Below are positions 51,780 to 61,390 of a stretch of 64,000 nt of DNA, in pieces. How positions within the stretch are numbered: position 1 is the first letter of the stretch; each line of letters starts with the position of its first letter. Under the pieces are notes generated by a model. It was not told where the DNA came from. It saw only the letters and a list, made by a program, of their open reading frames with translations, and did no database searches. The stretch comes from Actinomycetes bacterium (GTDB lineage Bacteria > Actinomycetota > Coriobacteriia > Coriobacteriales > Eggerthellaceae): contig JAEWQO010000111.1 in the NCBI GenBank assembly GCA_023460315.1, forward strand, positions 62,001 to 126,000, written 5' to 3'. The position numbers and the translations under genes were made by a program.

Positions 51780-53699
51780 ATGAACAAGAAACAAAAACGA
51801 ACGAGAAATCGGATTATCATCGCCATCGCGCTTTTCGCGATCGTCTATGTGGCCGTCGAAGTGCTACCTCTCGAGGCCTGGATGGGAAGAGACAGCGCCC
51901 TCTGGATAGAGTTTGTGCTGTTCCTCGTCCCCTATCTCATTGCCGGCTATGACGTGCTGCTTCGTGCGGCCAGGAACATCGGCCACGGCCAGGTGTTTGA
52001 CGAGAATTTCCTCATGACGGTTGCCACCATCGGCGCCTTCGCGCTCGTGCTGTTTCCCGACAGCGATCCCCACATGGCCGAAGGCGCGGCCGTCATGTTG
52101 TTCTACCAGGTTGGCGAGCTGTTTCAAAGCTATGCCGTGGGCAAATCGCGCAAGTCCATCGCCGACATGATAGACATCGCTCCCGACTATGCGACCGTCG
52201 AGCGTGACGGCGACCTTGTGCAGGTCGATCCCTATGAGGTTGCCGTCGGCGACGAGATCGTCATCAAAGCAGGGGAACGCGTCCCCCTGGACGGCGTGGT
52301 GGTTTCCGGAACCAGCCAGCTCGATACCGCAGCGCTCACCGGCGAGTCGATTCCCCGCGACGTGCAGGAGGGCGATGCCATCATTTCAGGATGCGTCAAC
52401 ATGACGGGGCTCATCACGGTCCGGGTGTCCAAGCCCTTTGGCGAATCAACGGTGTCGCGCATTTTGGAACTTGTAGAGAACGCTGCAGAAAAGAAGGCGC
52501 GCACCGAGAATTTCATCACTCGCTTCGCGCGTTACTACACGCCGGCCGTCGTGGTGGTCGCGGCGCTGCTGGCCGTGCTGCCGCCGCTTCTCTTTGGGCA
52601 GAGTTGGTCTGACTGGGTGCAGCGCGGCCTCATCTTCCTTGTGGTGTCATGCCCCTGTGCACTCGTCATCTCGGTGCCACTATCTTTCTTCGGGGGCATC
52701 GGCGGCGCGTCGCGCCAGGGCATCCTCGTGAAAGGAAGCAACTATCTCGAGACGCTCGCATCCGCCGAGACGGTGGTGTTTGACAAGACCGGCACGCTCA
52801 CCGACGGATCGTTCAATGTGGTGGCCGTGCATCCGACCGACGGGATCACCCCCGATCGGCTGCTTTCGATCGCCGCCCACGCAGAGGCGTACTCGAACCA
52901 TCCCATCGCCCTTTCGGTCAAGCAGGCATACAGCGGGCCCCTCGACCAAAAGCTCATCGACGATGTGCAGGAGCAGAGCGGGCACGGCGTGCGCGCGAAG
53001 GTTGACGAGCATGTGGTGCTCGTGGGCAACGACAAGCTCATGACCGACTGCGGCGTCGGCTTCCACGACTGCGAGCTGACAGGAACCATCCTGCATGTGT
53101 CGTTTGACGACGTCTACATCGGGCACATCGTCATCGCCGACGTCATCAAATCCGATGCCGCCCATGCCATTCGCGAGCTGCGGGCAGCAGGCGTGAAGAA
53201 GACCGTCATGCTCACCGGAGACCGCAGCGATGTGGCGGCAGCCGTCGCGAAAGAACTGGGGATTGACGAGTTTCGCGCCCAACTGCTTCCTCAGGACAAG
53301 GTCGCCGAGGTCGAAAACCTCCTTGAGGAAACGCATGCGCGCGGCACCGGCAAAGGAAAGCTCGCATTCGTGGGCGACGGCATCAATGACGCGCCGGTGC
53401 TCACCCGTGCGGACATCGGCATTGCCATGGGGGCCATGGGATCCGATGCGGCAATTGAGGCCGCTGACATCGTGCTCATGGACGACAAACCCTCAAACAT
53501 AGCTCAAGCCATCCATCTCGCACGAAAGACCATGGGAATCGTCTGGCAAAACATCGTGTTTGCCCTCGGCGTGAAGTTCCTCGTGCTGATATTGGCTGCG
53601 GCGGGCATCGCGAATATGTGGCTGGCCGTCTTCGCCGACGTGGGGGTGGCAATCATCGCCATCCTGAACGCCATGCGGGCCATGGGCCTTCGGAAATAA
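51780..53699 (+). CDS. Cd/Zn/Pb-exporting P1B-type ATPase
   Basis: 639 residues, ZntA/CadA type but with no N-terminal HMA domain. The chain starts with a short basic tail then membrane helices (IIIAIALFAIVYVAVEVLPL). CPC motif in VSCPCALVISVPLSF, phosphorylation site DKTGTLTDGS, MLTGDRSDVAA and GDGINDAPVL. PLSFFGGIGGASRQGILVKG after CPC is typical of the Zn/Cd/Pb subgroup. GAGG lies 8 bases before the ATG. The ArsR/SmtB repressor upstream fits a divalent soft-metal pump. Confidence 0.92.
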   Translation: MNKKQKRTRNRIIIAIALFAIVYVAVEVLPLEAWMGRDSALWIEFVLFLVPYLIAGYDVLLRAARNIGHGQVFDENFLMTVATIGAFALVLFPDSDPHMAEGAAVMLFYQVGELFQSYAVGKSRKSIADMIDIAPDYATVERDGDLVQVDPYEVAVGDEIVIKAGERVPLDGVVVSGTSQLDTAALTGESIPRDVQEGDAIISGCVNMTGLITVRVSKPFGESTVSRILELVENAAEKKARTENFITRFARYYTPAVVVVAALLAVLPPLLFGQSWSDWVQRGLIFLVVSCPCALVISVPLSFFGGIGGASRQGILVKGSNYLETLASAETVVFDKTGTLTDGSFNVVAVHPTDGITPDRLLSIAAHAEAYSNHPIALSVKQAYSGPLDQKLIDDVQEQSGHGVRAKVDEHVVLVGNDKLMTDCGVGFHDCELTGTILHVSFDDVYIGHIVIADVIKSDAAHAIRELRAAGVKKTVMLTGDRSDVAAAVAKELGIDEFRAQLLPQDKVAEVENLLEETHARGTGKGKLAFVGDGINDAPVLTRADIGIAMGAMGSDAAIEAADIVLMDDKPSNIAQAIHLARKTMGIVWQNIVFALGVKFLVLILAAAGIANMWLAVFADVGVAIIAILNAMRAMGLRK

Positions 53700-53708
53700 C
53701 CTCTGCAG

Positions 53709-53745
53709 GGCGGAAAGGGAACGCTCCCAGAAATCCCTTTCCGCC
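53709..53745 (+). terminator. Hairpin after the Cd/Zn ATPase gene
   Basis: ggcggaaaggga and tccctttccgcc form a perfect 12-bp stem with a 13-base loop 10 bases past the stop. No clear U-run. Confidence 0.65.
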
Positions 53746-54189
53746 GGCTCGCGCGACCCTATTCGATCAAAAGGGCAACACCGACGAAGCGGCGGTGCCG
53801 CGCGTGCCCGCTCCACGCCAAAGCGCCCCGAGGGGCAGAAGGCAAGAACACGGCAGGGCCAAGGTCTCCGCCCCGTGCGGGGAAGAGCGAATCCAAGCTC
53901 CTGAGCCTCTTTGCGCTTAGATTCGTTGGAGGAATTCTGCGGTGCAGGCGTCCTGGGGCACGAGCGCACCCGCCGTTCCCGGCTCGTCACGCGCGCTCGT
54001 GCCGAGATCGGAATGAATTTCAAACGCCGTGTTGGACGACGCTGCTCCGTGACAGTTTAAAAACAAATTCCTTCATGCGAGAGTCCCTTCGGTCAATCTC
54101 TTGTTGGATGCAATCCGTATAGCTACTATAAATTCAAGCATTCCCATAGTGGCCTTGAAACTTTTCATATCTCAAGGGGAAGGACAACC
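53746..54189. other. Gap before arcD; promoter region
   Basis: About 440 bases with no gene. The minus-strand frame 53493-54023 is the shadow of the ATPase end plus noncoding sequence. The last 130 bases before arcD are AT-rich and include tactataaattc near 54125-54137, a possible -10, but I could not fix a -35 or a convincing ArgR box. Confidence 0.4.
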
Positions 54190-55632
54190 ATGTCTCAAGG
54201 GACCGGAAAAGAAGGCAAACTCGGTTTGGGGGCATTGACCGCCATGGTTGTGGGCTCCATGGTCGGTGCAGGCATCTTCATGCTCCCCGCTCGGTTTGCC
54301 GGGGCGACAGGCGTTTACGGAGCCCTCGTCTCCTGGCTGATCGCAGGTGCGGGCATGCTCATGCTCGCCTTTGTCTTTCAAGCTCTGGCCATTCGCAAGC
54401 CTCACTTGGACGCCGGCGTCTTCTCGTATGCCCGTGAGGGGTTTGGCGACTATGCGGGTTTCATAACCGCCATCGGATTCTGGGCGAGCGCATGCGCCGG
54501 CAATGTCACCTATCTCGTCTTGATAAATTCGACGCTGGGAGCGGTGTTCCCGGCGCTCGGCAGCGGCGACACCATCGTGGCATTGATACTCTCTTCGTTA
54601 TTGATCTGGGTGTTCTTCTTCCTTATTCTCCGCGGCATTCAACAAGCAGCCTCGGTGAACACCATTGTCACGATCGCGAAACTCGTGCCGATCGTCACGT
54701 TCATACTGGTTGCCATCTTCGCTTTCAATCCCACCGTATTCGCCGACAACCTTGCGGGAGCCATGGCCAACGGTGTTACCCCTCCCCTGTTTGACCAGGT
54801 GAGTGCGACGATGCTCATCACTGTCTTCGTATTTCTCGGCATTGAGGGAGCGAGCGTCTACTCCCGCTATGCAAAGAACCGAAAGATCGTGGGAAGCGCG
54901 ACGATCATCGGCTTCATATCGGTCCTGTGCCTGTTGATGCTTGCCTCTCTCCTGCCGTACGGCATCATATCCCGAGAGGCGATCGCATCGTTGAGCCAGC
55001 CGTCGATGGGTGGCGTGCTCGAAGTGATCATCGGGGCTCCCGGAGGCATTCTGATCGGCGTCGGGTTGATCATATCGGTGCTGGGCGCCTACCTCGCTTG
55101 GACACTCATGGCAGCCGAAGTCGTCTTTGCGGCCGCAAAGAGCGGCGATATGCCCCAAGCGGTTTCGAAGACCAACGGCAAGAACGTGCCGTGGGTCGCC
55201 CTTCTCATGTCCGCGCTGTTGACGCAGGCGATCCTGGTTGCGACCTACTTCTCCGAAGAAGCGCTCGACTTCGCTTTAGACCTTACGAGCGCCCTTGCAC
55301 TCCTCCCCTTTTTCCTTGTGGCAGCCTACGCGGTTCAGATCGCTTTCCGCAAAGATGGCTACGAGGGAGTCTCGTCCGGCATGAGAAAGCGCGAGCTCGT
55401 GATCGGCCTCATCGCGACCATCTACACCGTTTTTCTGATATTTGTCGCGGGACTTCAGTTCATTCCCCTGTGCTGCATCATTCTTGCGCCGGCGACTCTG
55501 CTCTATTACTTTGCGCGAAAGGACCGATCCGCCCGCCTCTTCAGCACGCGGGAAAAAATACTCTTTATCCTGCTCTGCCTCGCCGCGATATTCGCCGTGG
55601 TCGGCATAGGGGCAGGCTGGATTGTCTTGTAG
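54190..55632 (+). CDS. arcD: APC-family arginine/ornithine-type antiporter
   Basis: 480 residues with about 12 hydrophobic segments. The APC signature GSMVGAGIFMLPARFAG is near the N-terminus and EGASVYSRYAKNRKIVGSAT in the middle, as in basic amino acid/polyamine antiporters (ArcD, LysP-like). AAGGGGAAGG precedes the ATG. The arginine deiminase gene follows after 61 bases, supporting arginine/ornithine exchange. Substrate assignment depends on that context. Confidence 0.85.
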   Translation: MSQGTGKEGKLGLGALTAMVVGSMVGAGIFMLPARFAGATGVYGALVSWLIAGAGMLMLAFVFQALAIRKPHLDAGVFSYAREGFGDYAGFITAIGFWASACAGNVTYLVLINSTLGAVFPALGSGDTIVALILSSLLIWVFFFLILRGIQQAASVNTIVTIAKLVPIVTFILVAIFAFNPTVFADNLAGAMANGVTPPLFDQVSATMLITVFVFLGIEGASVYSRYAKNRKIVGSATIIGFISVLCLLMLASLLPYGIISREAIASLSQPSMGGVLEVIIGAPGGILIGVGLIISVLGAYLAWTLMAAEVVFAAAKSGDMPQAVSKTNGKNVPWVALLMSALLTQAILVATYFSEEALDFALDLTSALALLPFFLVAAYAVQIAFRKDGYEGVSSGMRKRELVIGLIATIYTVFLIFVAGLQFIPLCCIILAPATLLYYFARKDRSARLFSTREKILFILLCLAAIFAVVGIGAGWIVL

Positions 55633-55693
55633 GACCGCTGAGCGATTGGATAGAACAGCAGAGGGTCAAGCCATCTCTCGAAAGGACAAGGAT

Positions 55694-56944
55694 ATGGAAA
55701 CGTCAAACGAAACCGCCTTTGGCGTGCATTCGGAAATCGGGCGTCTCAGAAGAGTGCTCGTCTGCGCGCCCGGCCTTGCCATGGAACGTCTGACACCGCG
55801 CAACTGCGACGAGTTGCTTTTCGATGAGGTTCCCTGGGTCGAGCAGGCGCAGGCCGATCATGCCGACTTCGTCGGGAAGATGGAGGATCGTGGCATAGAA
55901 GTGCTGGAACTGCATTCCTTGCTCCGTGAAATCGCGGATGATCCGCATGCGAGACGATGGATGCTCGATCGCATCGTGACAAGCAACGCGGCGGGACCAC
56001 GTCTTTTGGAGGGGGTTCGCGCCTTTCTCGAGGAACTGAGTCCCGCGGAACTTGTGCGCCATCTCCTCGGCGGCCTTGCCACGCAGGAGATACCGGACGA
56101 CCATCTTCCTGCCGACGGTGATTTGATCCGGCGTTCGGCTGACGAAGATGAGTTCATCATCGATCCCGTTCCCAATACGCTCTACACGCGCGATACAACA
56201 TGCTGGATATACGGTGGCGTCACCCTGAACCCCCTGTACTGGCCCGCCCGCAAACGCGAGACCATGCTCATGAAGGCGCTTTACCTGTTTCACCCGGCAT
56301 TCGTCGATGCGAGAATATGGTGGGGCGATCCCGAACTCGAGTGGGGCAAGGCAAGCCTCGAGGGGGGCGACGTGATGCCTATCGGAAACAGGACTGTCGC
56401 GATAGGCATGAGCGAACGGTCGTCTCGTCAGGCAATCGTGCAAGTGGCGCAGAAACTTTTTGCCGGCGGCGACGTCGAGAGGGTCATCGTGGCGGGCATG
56501 CCGAAGCTGCGAACCGCAATGCACCTTGACACCGTATTCACGCTCGCCGATTACCAAGTCGCAACCGCCTACGAGCCTATCGCCGACCGTATTGAAACCT
56601 TTTCGTTGTACCCAACCGACAAGGGCAACGGGGTCCGCATTGTTCGTGACAATGATCTTTTCGTGGACGTCATCGCCACGGCTCTCGGGCTTGATGGCCT
56701 GCAGATAGTCGGAAACGGGCCCGATCCATACCGAAGCGAGCGTCAGCAGTGGGACAGCGGAAACAACGTCGTTGCGCTTGAGCCCGGTGTCGTGATCGCC
56801 TATGACCGCAACACCATCGTCAATGAGGGACTCCGCAAAGCCGGTGTCGAGGTGATCGAAATCAAATCGGCCGAGCTCGGCCGGGGACGAGGCGGCGGAC
56901 ACTGCATGACGTGCCCCCTCCTGAGAGATGCTGCAGCATACTGA
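55694..56944 (+). CDS. arcA: Arginine deiminase
   Basis: 416 residues, normal length. Converts arginine to citrulline and ammonia. Motifs: GRLRRVLVCAPG at the N-terminus, LYTRDTTCWI, LEGGDVMPIG, MHLDTVFT and the catalytic Cys in GGGHCMTCPL near the C-terminus. Start METSNETAF follows AAAGGACAAGG. arcB and arcC are not in the window, so citrulline use must be encoded elsewhere or the pathway stops here. Convergent with the CydDC-like gene. Confidence 0.96.
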   Translation: METSNETAFGVHSEIGRLRRVLVCAPGLAMERLTPRNCDELLFDEVPWVEQAQADHADFVGKMEDRGIEVLELHSLLREIADDPHARRWMLDRIVTSNAAGPRLLEGVRAFLEELSPAELVRHLLGGLATQEIPDDHLPADGDLIRRSADEDEFIIDPVPNTLYTRDTTCWIYGGVTLNPLYWPARKRETMLMKALYLFHPAFVDARIWWGDPELEWGKASLEGGDVMPIGNRTVAIGMSERSSRQAIVQVAQKLFAGGDVERVIVAGMPKLRTAMHLDTVFTLADYQVATAYEPIADRIETFSLYPTDKGNGVRIVRDNDLFVDVIATALGLDGLQIVGNGPDPYRSERQQWDSGNNVVALEPGVVIAYDRNTIVNEGLRKAGVEVIEIKSAELGRGRGGGHCMTCPLLRDAAAY

Positions 56945-57027
56945 TTCGCGAAACCGGAAGATCTCGAAAGGGATGCCTTCAGGGCAGAAGCGGGCAAGCG
57001 CGACGACGGGCGAACCGTCAATGCCGG

Positions 57028-57068
57028 AGCGGTGGGCGTTGCCGACAGCGGCGACCGCGCCCACCGCT
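57028..57068. terminator. Bidirectional terminator between arcA and the ABC exporter gene
   Basis: agcggtgggcg and cgcccaccgct form an 11-bp stem with a 19-base loop between the convergent ends of arcA (56944) and the fused ABC gene (57075). Confidence 0.6.
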
Positions 57069-57074
57069 TCTGCC

Positions 57075-60000
57075 TCAGCTCACGCGCCCGTTCTCAATCG
57101 AATAAACGACATCGGCAAAGTGGCAGGTGGAAGCGCGGTGGCTGACCAAAACGATGGTTTTGCCCTGTCGGCTGTCCTCAAGAGCAGAGAGCACGGCGGC
57201 CTCATTCAGACTGTCGAGGTTCGATGTCGGCTCATCAAGCAGGACAAAGGGCGCGTCGTACAGAAACACGCGAGCCAATCCCAACCGCTGACGCTCTCCT
57301 CCCGACAGCATGTCGCCCAGTTCGCCGACGGGCGTGTCGTAGCCTTTCGGCAAACGCTGGATCAGATCAAGCAGGGAAGCCTTGCGGCAGGCTTCGTCAA
57401 GGTCGGCATCGCTGGCGCCGGGCTTGACAAGCGTGAGGTTCTCCCGCACCGTTCCGGCGAACAGATGGGTGTCCTGCGTCATGTAGCTCTCGTTCGCTCG
57501 CAGGCTCGCCGTGTTGATGCGACGAATGTCCACGCCGGACAGATCGATGGACCCGTCGGTCACATCCCAAAACCGCATGAGCAGCTTGAGGAACGTCGAT
57601 TTTCCCGACCCGCTGCGGCCGGCAACGTTCACCACCGTCCCCGGCTTGATGGAAAGGCTCACGTTGTCGAGAACGCAGTCGTTGCGATACGAAAAGCGGA
57701 CATTCGTGGCCGTGGCACCGTCAAACTCGATGTCTTCGCCATCGGAAACGTCCTGCACCTGAGGTTGCTCCTCGAGGATGTCAAGAACGCGCGCACCGGA
57801 CGCAAGCGTCTGCTGCAGTGTCGAACCGAGGTTTGCCACCGCAATGACCGGGCCAAATGACGACATGAGCGCCATGCTGCAGATAAGGGCGCCGGCGAAA
57901 TCCATCATGCCGAGAGAGTGCAGATGGAATGCCGTTCCCAACATGGCTGTGTCAAAAGCAAGGACGAGCGCCCCCGTCAAAGCCATGAACTGTCCCGTTT
58001 TCCGCTTTGCCGTCGCTTCGACTTCGGCCAACGCGATGGTCCTAGCGAGCAATTCTGCCGACCGAGCCTGCTCTTGCCCATACTGAAGCGTCTCTCTCAA
58101 TCCCCGCAGGCCGTCAAGCACAAACGAGTTCATCTCTCCCACCTGATCACGGAAAGCGCGGCCAGAGGAGCCTGACGCGCGCGAGGCAGCAAGTGGCACG
58201 ACGACCCCGACCACAAGGTAGGACACCAGGGCGAGAAGTGCCAGCAAGGGCGAGAACGTCCCAATGAACACCGTCATGACAAGCGACACGATCACCGCGA
58301 TGGCGATGGGAGACAGGGTGTGCGCGTAAAAGACCTCAAGCAGCTCCACGTCCGTGGTGATCAAGGATATGAGATTCCCCTTGTCGCGGCCCTCAAGTTT
58401 CGCGGGAGCGAGACGGCGCAAGGCGGAAAACATCCTGTCGCGCACGAGGGCAAGGAGCTTGAAGGCGATATAGTGGTTGCAGAGTTGCTCCCCGTATCGC
58501 AACGGACCGCGCACGACACCGCAGAGGGCCACGAGAATGCAGGCGGCGGCGAAGCCGATGCCCTCAGGAAAGCCCGCCGCTGCCACGACGCCATAAGCTC
58601 CAAACGTCGTCAGGAACACGGCGGCGAGAAATCCGAGGACGCCAAGCGCAATGGCAAGGAGCATGTAAGGCGTCAGAGGACCGACCAGCTTCACGAGCTC
58701 GCGCATCACGCCCAGCCGAGAACGCTGCTTCCGCCGTGCCTCCCCCGCCCCGACCCCCTCCCCGGGCAAGACGTCGCTTGGACCATCGACGTTCATGGCA
58801 TCCGTTGTCGGCAGGGGCTCAACGGCATCGCCCTCTTGAGCCACATACCGCTCAAGACGGGATTGCTCGCGCCACAGCAGCGCATAGGTGCCCCCGGCGG
58901 CAAGCAGATCCCCATGGGTGCCCGTCTCGACCACACGGCCCCCCTCAAGAGCGTAGAGGCGATCGGCGTCACGGACGGATGAAAGGCGGTGGGAGATCAT
59001 GATGACCGTTTTGTCATCAGCCAGCGCGTTGATCGCCTCGACGATGGCGCGCTCGCTTTCGGCATCGATGTTGGAGGTGGCCTCATCGAAGATATAGATA
59101 GGAGAGTCGTGGAGCAACGCGCGCGCCAGCGCGAGACGCTGACGCTGTCCGCCCGAAAGGTTGCTGGCCTGCTCGGTCAGAAGAAGGTCCAACCCTCCCG
59201 AAGCACGGATGAACCCATCAAGGCGGCATCGCTCGAGAACTTCCCAAAGCTTCTCGTCAGAGGCATCCGGATCACCCATGAGCAAGTTCGTCCTGACGCT
59301 GCCCTTGAAAAGATGGCTTGACGATGACACCGTGGTGACAGCCTGCATGAGCGAGGCCCGCGCCAGGTCGCGAACATCGATGCCGCCGATGGTCACCGAC
59401 CCGTCATAGGCCGCATTGCGTCCCGACAGGATGCCGGCAAGCGTGGACTTCCCCGAACCGCTGACGCCGACGACAGCCGTGAACTCGCCTTGCGTCGCCG
59501 TGAAATCGACTTCCGACAAAACCTGTCGCTCGCCGTCATAGGAATAGCCAAGACCCCGGCAAACGATGGTGCAGTTCGATGGATCGACTTTCCTGCTGCC
59601 GCGGCTGGGCTCCTCGCTGTCAAGAAGGTCAAACATCTTTTCCGCCGCCGCAAGGCCATTCATGGCCGTATGGAAAAACGAGCCGAGGGTGCGCATGGGA
59701 ATGAAAAATTCCGCCGAGAGGAAGACGATGGCGAAGACCGCGCCAAGCGATGCCGCACCCCCAGAAAATTGGAAGAGGGCGACAATGATATCAGCCGCCG
59801 CGCCGCCATACGCAAGCAGGTCCATGACGGTGATGGAGTTGAGCTGCATGGACAGAAGGCGCATGGTTGCCTGGCGGAATCCCTCCGCCTCCTTATTCAT
59901 CCTTTCCTGCTGAGCTTCATCGGCACGATATATCTTGAGGGTGGTGAGTCCTTGGATATTCTCAAGGAACGATCCTCCGAGATCGGCGTAGCTCCTCCAA

Positions 60001-60560
60001 TATCCGCGGACGACCTTGCGCGCAAGGCGCTGGATCGCGACCATGGAAAGAGGGATAAACGGCACGCAGACGAGCAGCACCGCGGCAGCAGGCAACGACA
60101 AGGGCGCCAGCATGACGAACAGCGTCACGGGAGCGACGAGCGCATAGAACAGCTGCGGCAGATATGATCCGAAGTACACCTCGAGCTGTTCGCTTCCTTC
60201 GACGCTTATCTGCACCGCTTCGCTCGTGGACACCTGCTCGGCATAGGCCGGCCCCAGCCTGACAAGTTTGTCATAGACGGCTTCACGCATGGTCCTTTTG
60301 GCAAGCGAAGCCGCTTTGAAGCCCGCCGACTGCGCACAGGAAACGCAGGTCGCACGTATTGCAATGACCACTGCCGCAATGGCGGCGAGATGAAAGAACG
60401 ACTGCCCGGACGAAGTTCCCTCAAACGCCAGCTGAAGAAAGGTTCCAAACGAAATCATCAGCACGACATTGGCGACGAGCGCGATCCACTGAAAGGCGAC
60501 GCTTGCAAGGACATATCTGACAGCGCCTGGCACCATGCCCAAGAGCCTTTTATCGAACAT
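57075..60560 (-). CDS. Fused CydDC-like ABC exporter (TMD-NBD-TMD-NBD)
   Basis: 1161 residues, two complete ABC-exporter halves in one chain. NBD1: Walker A GVSGSGKST, signature LSGGQRQRLALARALL, Walker B IYIFDEATSNID. NBD2: GRSGSGKST, LSGGERQRLGLARVFL, FVLLDEPTSNLD. Each follows a membrane domain of about six helices. The arrangement and the CydC/CydD-like AALGAVFAIVFLSAEFF and LRYGEQLCNHYIAFKLL segments fit the cysteine/glutathione exporter needed for cytochrome bd assembly. No cydAB is in the window. Start chosen at MFDKRLLG with GAGG upstream. Both NBDs look catalytically competent. Confidence 0.88.
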   Translation of the reverse strand: MFDKRLLGMVPGAVRYVLASVAFQWIALVANVVLMISFGTFLQLAFEGTSSGQSFFHLAAIAAVVIAIRATCVSCAQSAGFKAASLAKRTMREAVYDKLVRLGPAYAEQVSTSEAVQISVEGSEQLEVYFGSYLPQLFYALVAPVTLFVMLAPLSLPAAAVLLVCVPFIPLSMVAIQRLARKVVRGYWRSYADLGGSFLENIQGLTTLKIYRADEAQQERMNKEAEGFRQATMRLLSMQLNSITVMDLLAYGGAAADIIVALFQFSGGAASLGAVFAIVFLSAEFFIPMRTLGSFFHTAMNGLAAAEKMFDLLDSEEPSRGSRKVDPSNCTIVCRGLGYSYDGERQVLSEVDFTATQGEFTAVVGVSGSGKSTLAGILSGRNAAYDGSVTIGGIDVRDLARASLMQAVTTVSSSSHLFKGSVRTNLLMGDPDASDEKLWEVLERCRLDGFIRASGGLDLLLTEQASNLSGGQRQRLALARALLHDSPIYIFDEATSNIDAESERAIVEAINALADDKTVIMISHRLSSVRDADRLYALEGGRVVETGTHGDLLAAGGTYALLWREQSRLERYVAQEGDAVEPLPTTDAMNVDGPSDVLPGEGVGAGEARRKQRSRLGVMRELVKLVGPLTPYMLLAIALGVLGFLAAVFLTTFGAYGVVAAAGFPEGIGFAAACILVALCGVVRGPLRYGEQLCNHYIAFKLLALVRDRMFSALRRLAPAKLEGRDKGNLISLITTDVELLEVFYAHTLSPIAIAVIVSLVMTVFIGTFSPLLALLALVSYLVVGVVVPLAASRASGSSGRAFRDQVGEMNSFVLDGLRGLRETLQYGQEQARSAELLARTIALAEVEATAKRKTGQFMALTGALVLAFDTAMLGTAFHLHSLGMMDFAGALICSMALMSSFGPVIAVANLGSTLQQTLASGARVLDILEEQPQVQDVSDGEDIEFDGATATNVRFSYRNDCVLDNVSLSIKPGTVVNVAGRSGSGKSTFLKLLMRFWDVTDGSIDLSGVDIRRINTASLRANESYMTQDTHLFAGTVRENLTLVKPGASDADLDEACRKASLLDLIQRLPKGYDTPVGELGDMLSGGERQRLGLARVFLYDAPFVLLDEPTSNLDSLNEAAVLSALEDSRQGKTIVLVSHRASTCHFADVVYSIENGRVS

Positions 60561-60611
60561 TGGACCTCGATCCTCTTTTCTTGCTACAGTTATCATCGAA
60601 GACTAGCACAA

Positions 60612-60635
60612 AGAAGGCCGGGGAACCGGCCTTCT
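60612..60635 (-). terminator. Terminator hairpin between the DUF454 and ABC exporter genes
   Basis: agaaggccgg and ccggccttct form a perfect 10-bp stem with a GGAA-type loop. On the minus strand it is followed by tttgtg. It separates the upstream DUF454 gene from the ABC exporter gene. Confidence 0.7.
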
Positions 60636-60707
60636 GAAAAAACAAGGGACAATATCAACGGGGCCAAACCGGTTTTCGACTCACGACGCTGATGCGATCA
60701 AGAGCGG

Positions 60708-61172
60708 TTAGGCGGCATCGGTCTTCACGATGAAGCCGAAATAGACGATATGTCCTATCCAAACAAGGGCGACGACCACCCTGCCCACAGGCACTTCTCC
60801 CATGAGAGCAAACGAGATGCCCAGCAGAAGGGTGACAGGCCCCAGAATGGAAAGCTTCGCCTTTGGCGTCATCGTCCGGCTCGTCACGTAGCCTTCGAGA
60901 ACCTTATGATAGAGCTTCGTCGACTTGAACCAGGCATCAAGCCTGCGGGAGCTTTTTGCAAAGCAGAACGCGGCAGCCAGAAGAAACGGGGTTGTGGGAA
61001 TGATCGGAAGGACCGACCCGAGAACCGCGAGCGCGAAACAGAGGAATCCGCCCACCGCCCAAAACACCCGACCCGCCGTGAGCGCCTGCGAGCGCGGTTG
61101 ACCCTGATCGGAATCAATCGTATCGACAGGGATGACCGGCTCCAATCTTGCCGCCGGATCGGGTTTGTTCAT
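60708..61172 (-). CDS. ybaN: DUF454 (YbaN-family) inner-membrane protein
   Basis: 154 residues. An N-terminal cytosolic stretch of about 35 residues precedes the DUF454 domain: FWAVGGFLCFALAVLGSVLPIIPTTPFLLAAAFCFAKSSRRL is characteristic (hydrophobic segments about 34-62 and 100-140). Function of the family unknown. Start MNKPDPAARL follows AGGAAAGAGAG. Monocistronic by position. Confidence 0.88.
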   Translation of the reverse strand: MNKPDPAARLEPVIPVDTIDSDQGQPRSQALTAGRVFWAVGGFLCFALAVLGSVLPIIPTTPFLLAAAFCFAKSSRRLDAWFKSTKLYHKVLEGYVTSRTMTPKAKLSILGPVTLLLGISFALMGEVPVGRVVVALVWIGHIVYFGFIVKTDAA

Positions 61173-61390
61173 ACGGACAACTCTCTTTCCTGACGTCGGC
61201 GATCCGAACGTCCTTTGATGCCAATGGCTCACGCATTGAAAGCATGGTATCCAATCAAACGCAATTTGTAAACCGTGGATAATTTTTTGCCATCAACAAA
61301 AAAGGCGGGCGGCCTCTCCCCCGCAATCGCCCAACCGCAGGTCGAAGCGGCTACCCCAGGCGATAGGCAGCCGTGATCATGCCAGCCCGC

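Noticed and set aside
53493..54023. 176-residue minus-strand frame at the end of the Cd/Zn ATPase gene
   Set aside because: Half overlaps the real gene antisense and half is intergenic with a terminator hairpin; no recognisable protein.
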